The notes below the pieces were generated by a model. It made no database searches. It worked only from the letters and a program-made list of their open reading frames with translations, and had not been told where the DNA came from. Shown in pieces: positions 30,449-31,796 of a stretch of DNA of 31,796 bases. The position numbers and the translations under genes were made by a program. This DNA is from Cochliopodium minus (lineage: Eukaryota; Discosea; Himatismenida; Cochliopodiidae). The DNA lies in NCBI GenBank assembly GCA_024220525.1, contig JAMYWO010000392.1, positions 1 to 31,796 on the forward strand, read 5' to 3'. Every line of letters starts with the position of its first letter. Position 1 is the first letter of the stretch.

Positions 30449-31336
30449 GAAACGATAATGGAAACACAATTTTAAAGGGGTTTGGAAATAACTCAACTGG
30501 ACAATTGGGATTGGGAAATAATAAATATTTTTTTGGGTTGTCCAATATTGTCGACAGTTTTCCCAACATCGTTTCTGTTCACTCAGGGGGCCATCACTCT
30601 TTCATTTTGCTTGGTATTTTTATTTTTTTATTTTTATTGAATATTTTTTTTTATTTTTCATTTTAATTTTACATTTTAATTTTACATTATATTTTTAATT
30701 TATCATTTTTATTGATTTCTTTTTTATTTAGACAATGGAGAAGTTTATGGCTCAGGGAGCAATTCAAGCGGACAGCTTAGTTTGGTCGAAAACACCCAAA
30801 TAAAATTTCACTTCAGCAAAACAACCCTCTCTGACATTTCTTTCATTACCACTGGTTATAAACACTCCATTTTTGTGAATAGTGAATTTTCCATTAAATT
30901 TTTTTTTTTTGTTTTTTTAAATAGTTTTAATCTCATAATTTGTGATCCTTTTTATTTTTTTTAAATTTATAGACAAAAGGGAAGTGTTTGTTTGTGGGGA
31001 CTCGACTTTTAATCAATTAGGAAAAGGGAACACCATACCAATCGCTTCTGCTGTCAAAATTGATTTTGATAGCTTGAAACTTATTCACAACCAACAAACG
31101 AGCTTGGTTAAAGAGATTTTTTCTCATTTTTTTTTCTCTTTTTTTTTATTTTATTTTATTTTTTTAAGGAATGGACAACAAGCATCCACAAATTTTTGGA
31201 GAAAGGATTCAAGAAAAAAGTTCTCATCTTTTTATTATGTTTAAAACTCTCTGGTTGTTTACTAAGGAACAGAATCAAGGTTCCCAAACCTATCCAGCAA
31301 ATAATGATCAATTTTTTTTACAAATTGGAGAATTGA
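30449..31336 (+). CDS. Second RCC1-repeat protein, 5' part missing, same C-terminal motif
   Basis: Paralogue of the RCC1 gene at 9605-12498. Visible exons 30449-30613, 30732-30881, 30973-31106 and 31169-31336 give 204 residues plus TGA stop at 31334-31336. They correspond to the last three blades: FGNNSTGQLGLGNN...SVHSGGHHSFILL, NGEVYGSGSNSSGQLS...ITTGYKHSIFV, and REVFVCGDSTFNQLGKGN. The final exon encodes EWTTSIHKF...VLIFLLCLK...KVPKPIQ, matching the first gene in sequence and in intron position and phase (phase 0, directly before EW). The first visible exon starts in phase 1, so upstream coding sequence exists. By comparison four blades and the leader are missing, presumably in the gap around 30281. 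Confidence 0.8.
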
Positions 31337-31458
31337 TATGGAGAACTTTAAAATAAATTTAATAAAAATGAAAATAAATAAAATAAAATTTAAATAAATT
31401 AATTTACAAAGAAATTTAATAAAAATAAAAGTAAAAAGCAATCAAATGGTTGAGATCA

Positions 31459-31715
31459 TCACATTTCATGGATCAACCACTCCAAAATCTCTCCACTCTT
31501 GGAAATGGAAAAGACATTTTCACCAAGTTTGTAAGCTTGGAAGATTTGATCGTTGTGTTTCTCCAAGATGGTGAGGGATGTGAGCTTTTCGCTGTCCCAC
31601 ACACGAGCAGAGCTGTCCTGTCCAAAGGTGATGACGAAGCAGGAGATGGGAATGATGGCTATGAGGTTGGTTCTTTTGTGTGGGTTTTTCAAAAGTGATA
31701 CTTCTTTAAATTCTC
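31459..31715 (-). CDS. Last exon of a WD40-like protein (5' part outside window)
   Basis: C-terminal 84 residues and a TGA stop. The exon starts after a TTTTTGACAG acceptor in phase 1. The sequence has WD-repeat character: FVITFGQDSSARVWDSEKL, then LEKHNDQIFQAYKLGENVF, then ISKSGEILEWLIHEM at the end. It could be the tail of a protein related to the RhoGEF-propeller at the other end of the window, but the overlap is too short to show this. It converges with the second RCC1 gene, with about 120 bp between stops. Confidence 0.65.
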
Positions 31716-31796
31716 CTGTCAAAAACAAAAAGGAAAAAATCGAACTAGTTTTTCAGCAGGTCAATAAAAGTAATAAAAAAATTTTTAAAAAATCAA

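Overview
This window is nuclear DNA of a very AT-rich, intron-dense unicellular eukaryote. Genes are packed tightly (30 to 330 bp between most neighbours). Introns are mostly 40 to 250 nt of nearly pure A/T with GT-AG ends, and stop codons are TAA and TGA, consistent with the standard code. The gene content (a cAMP-receptor-like GPCR, a Roco GTPase-kinase, RhoGEF and RasGEF exchange factors, RCC1 propellers, a large surface adhesin, VPS35L, spartin) suggests a motile, phagocytic, amoeboid protist such as an anaeramoebid, heterolobosean or amoebozoan. Sequence alone cannot fix the species.

Layout. 214-3602 (-): 5' part of a DH-PH-propeller RhoGEF that runs off the left edge. 3734-4844 (-): seven-TM receptor. 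4902-9533 (+): 1500-aa Roco protein (ankyrin-like, Roc-COR, zinc ribbon, kinase, RING/TRAF-like zinc fingers). 9605-12498 (+): complete seven-bladed RCC1 protein. 12530-15748 (-): type I surface glycoprotein with GLUG-like repeats and a Ser/Thr/Pro stalk. 15985-20775 (-): VPS35L, the large Retriever subunit, in 13 exons. 21091-22346 and 22382-24117 (+): tandem paralogues combining three ubiquitin-like domains with RING/TRAF-like zinc fingers and a coiled coil. 24169-26995 (-): spartin-like MIT plus senescence-domain protein in 12 exons. 27324-30174 (-): RasGEF lacking its 5' end. 30449-31336 (+): second RCC1 protein lacking its 5' end. 31459-31715 (-): last exon of a WD40 protein. A single N at 30281 lies between the two genes that lack starts, so real sequence is probably missing there.

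The exon models were built by hand by joining GT-AG junctions that preserve phase. Summed exon lengths are whole numbers of codons for every complete gene (317, 1500, 418, 763, 974, 402, 440 and 516 aa), which is strong internal support.

The most interesting signal is a shared zinc module. The C-terminus of the Roco kinase and both ubiquitin-like/RING paralogues, about 12 kb apart, carry the same CxxC...HPxT...H...CxC/CxxC...H...C signature. The paralogues end in a recognisable ubiquitin fold that stops at -RGD instead of -RGG. This suggests a lineage-specific ubiquitin-linked signalling family. Other points are a small MITE family (three copies, two inside unusually long introns), a second short intronic repeat, exon-per-blade structure in the RCC1 genes with a shared C-terminal motif, many micro-exons, A-rich splice acceptors, and complementary AT arrays in adjacent introns.
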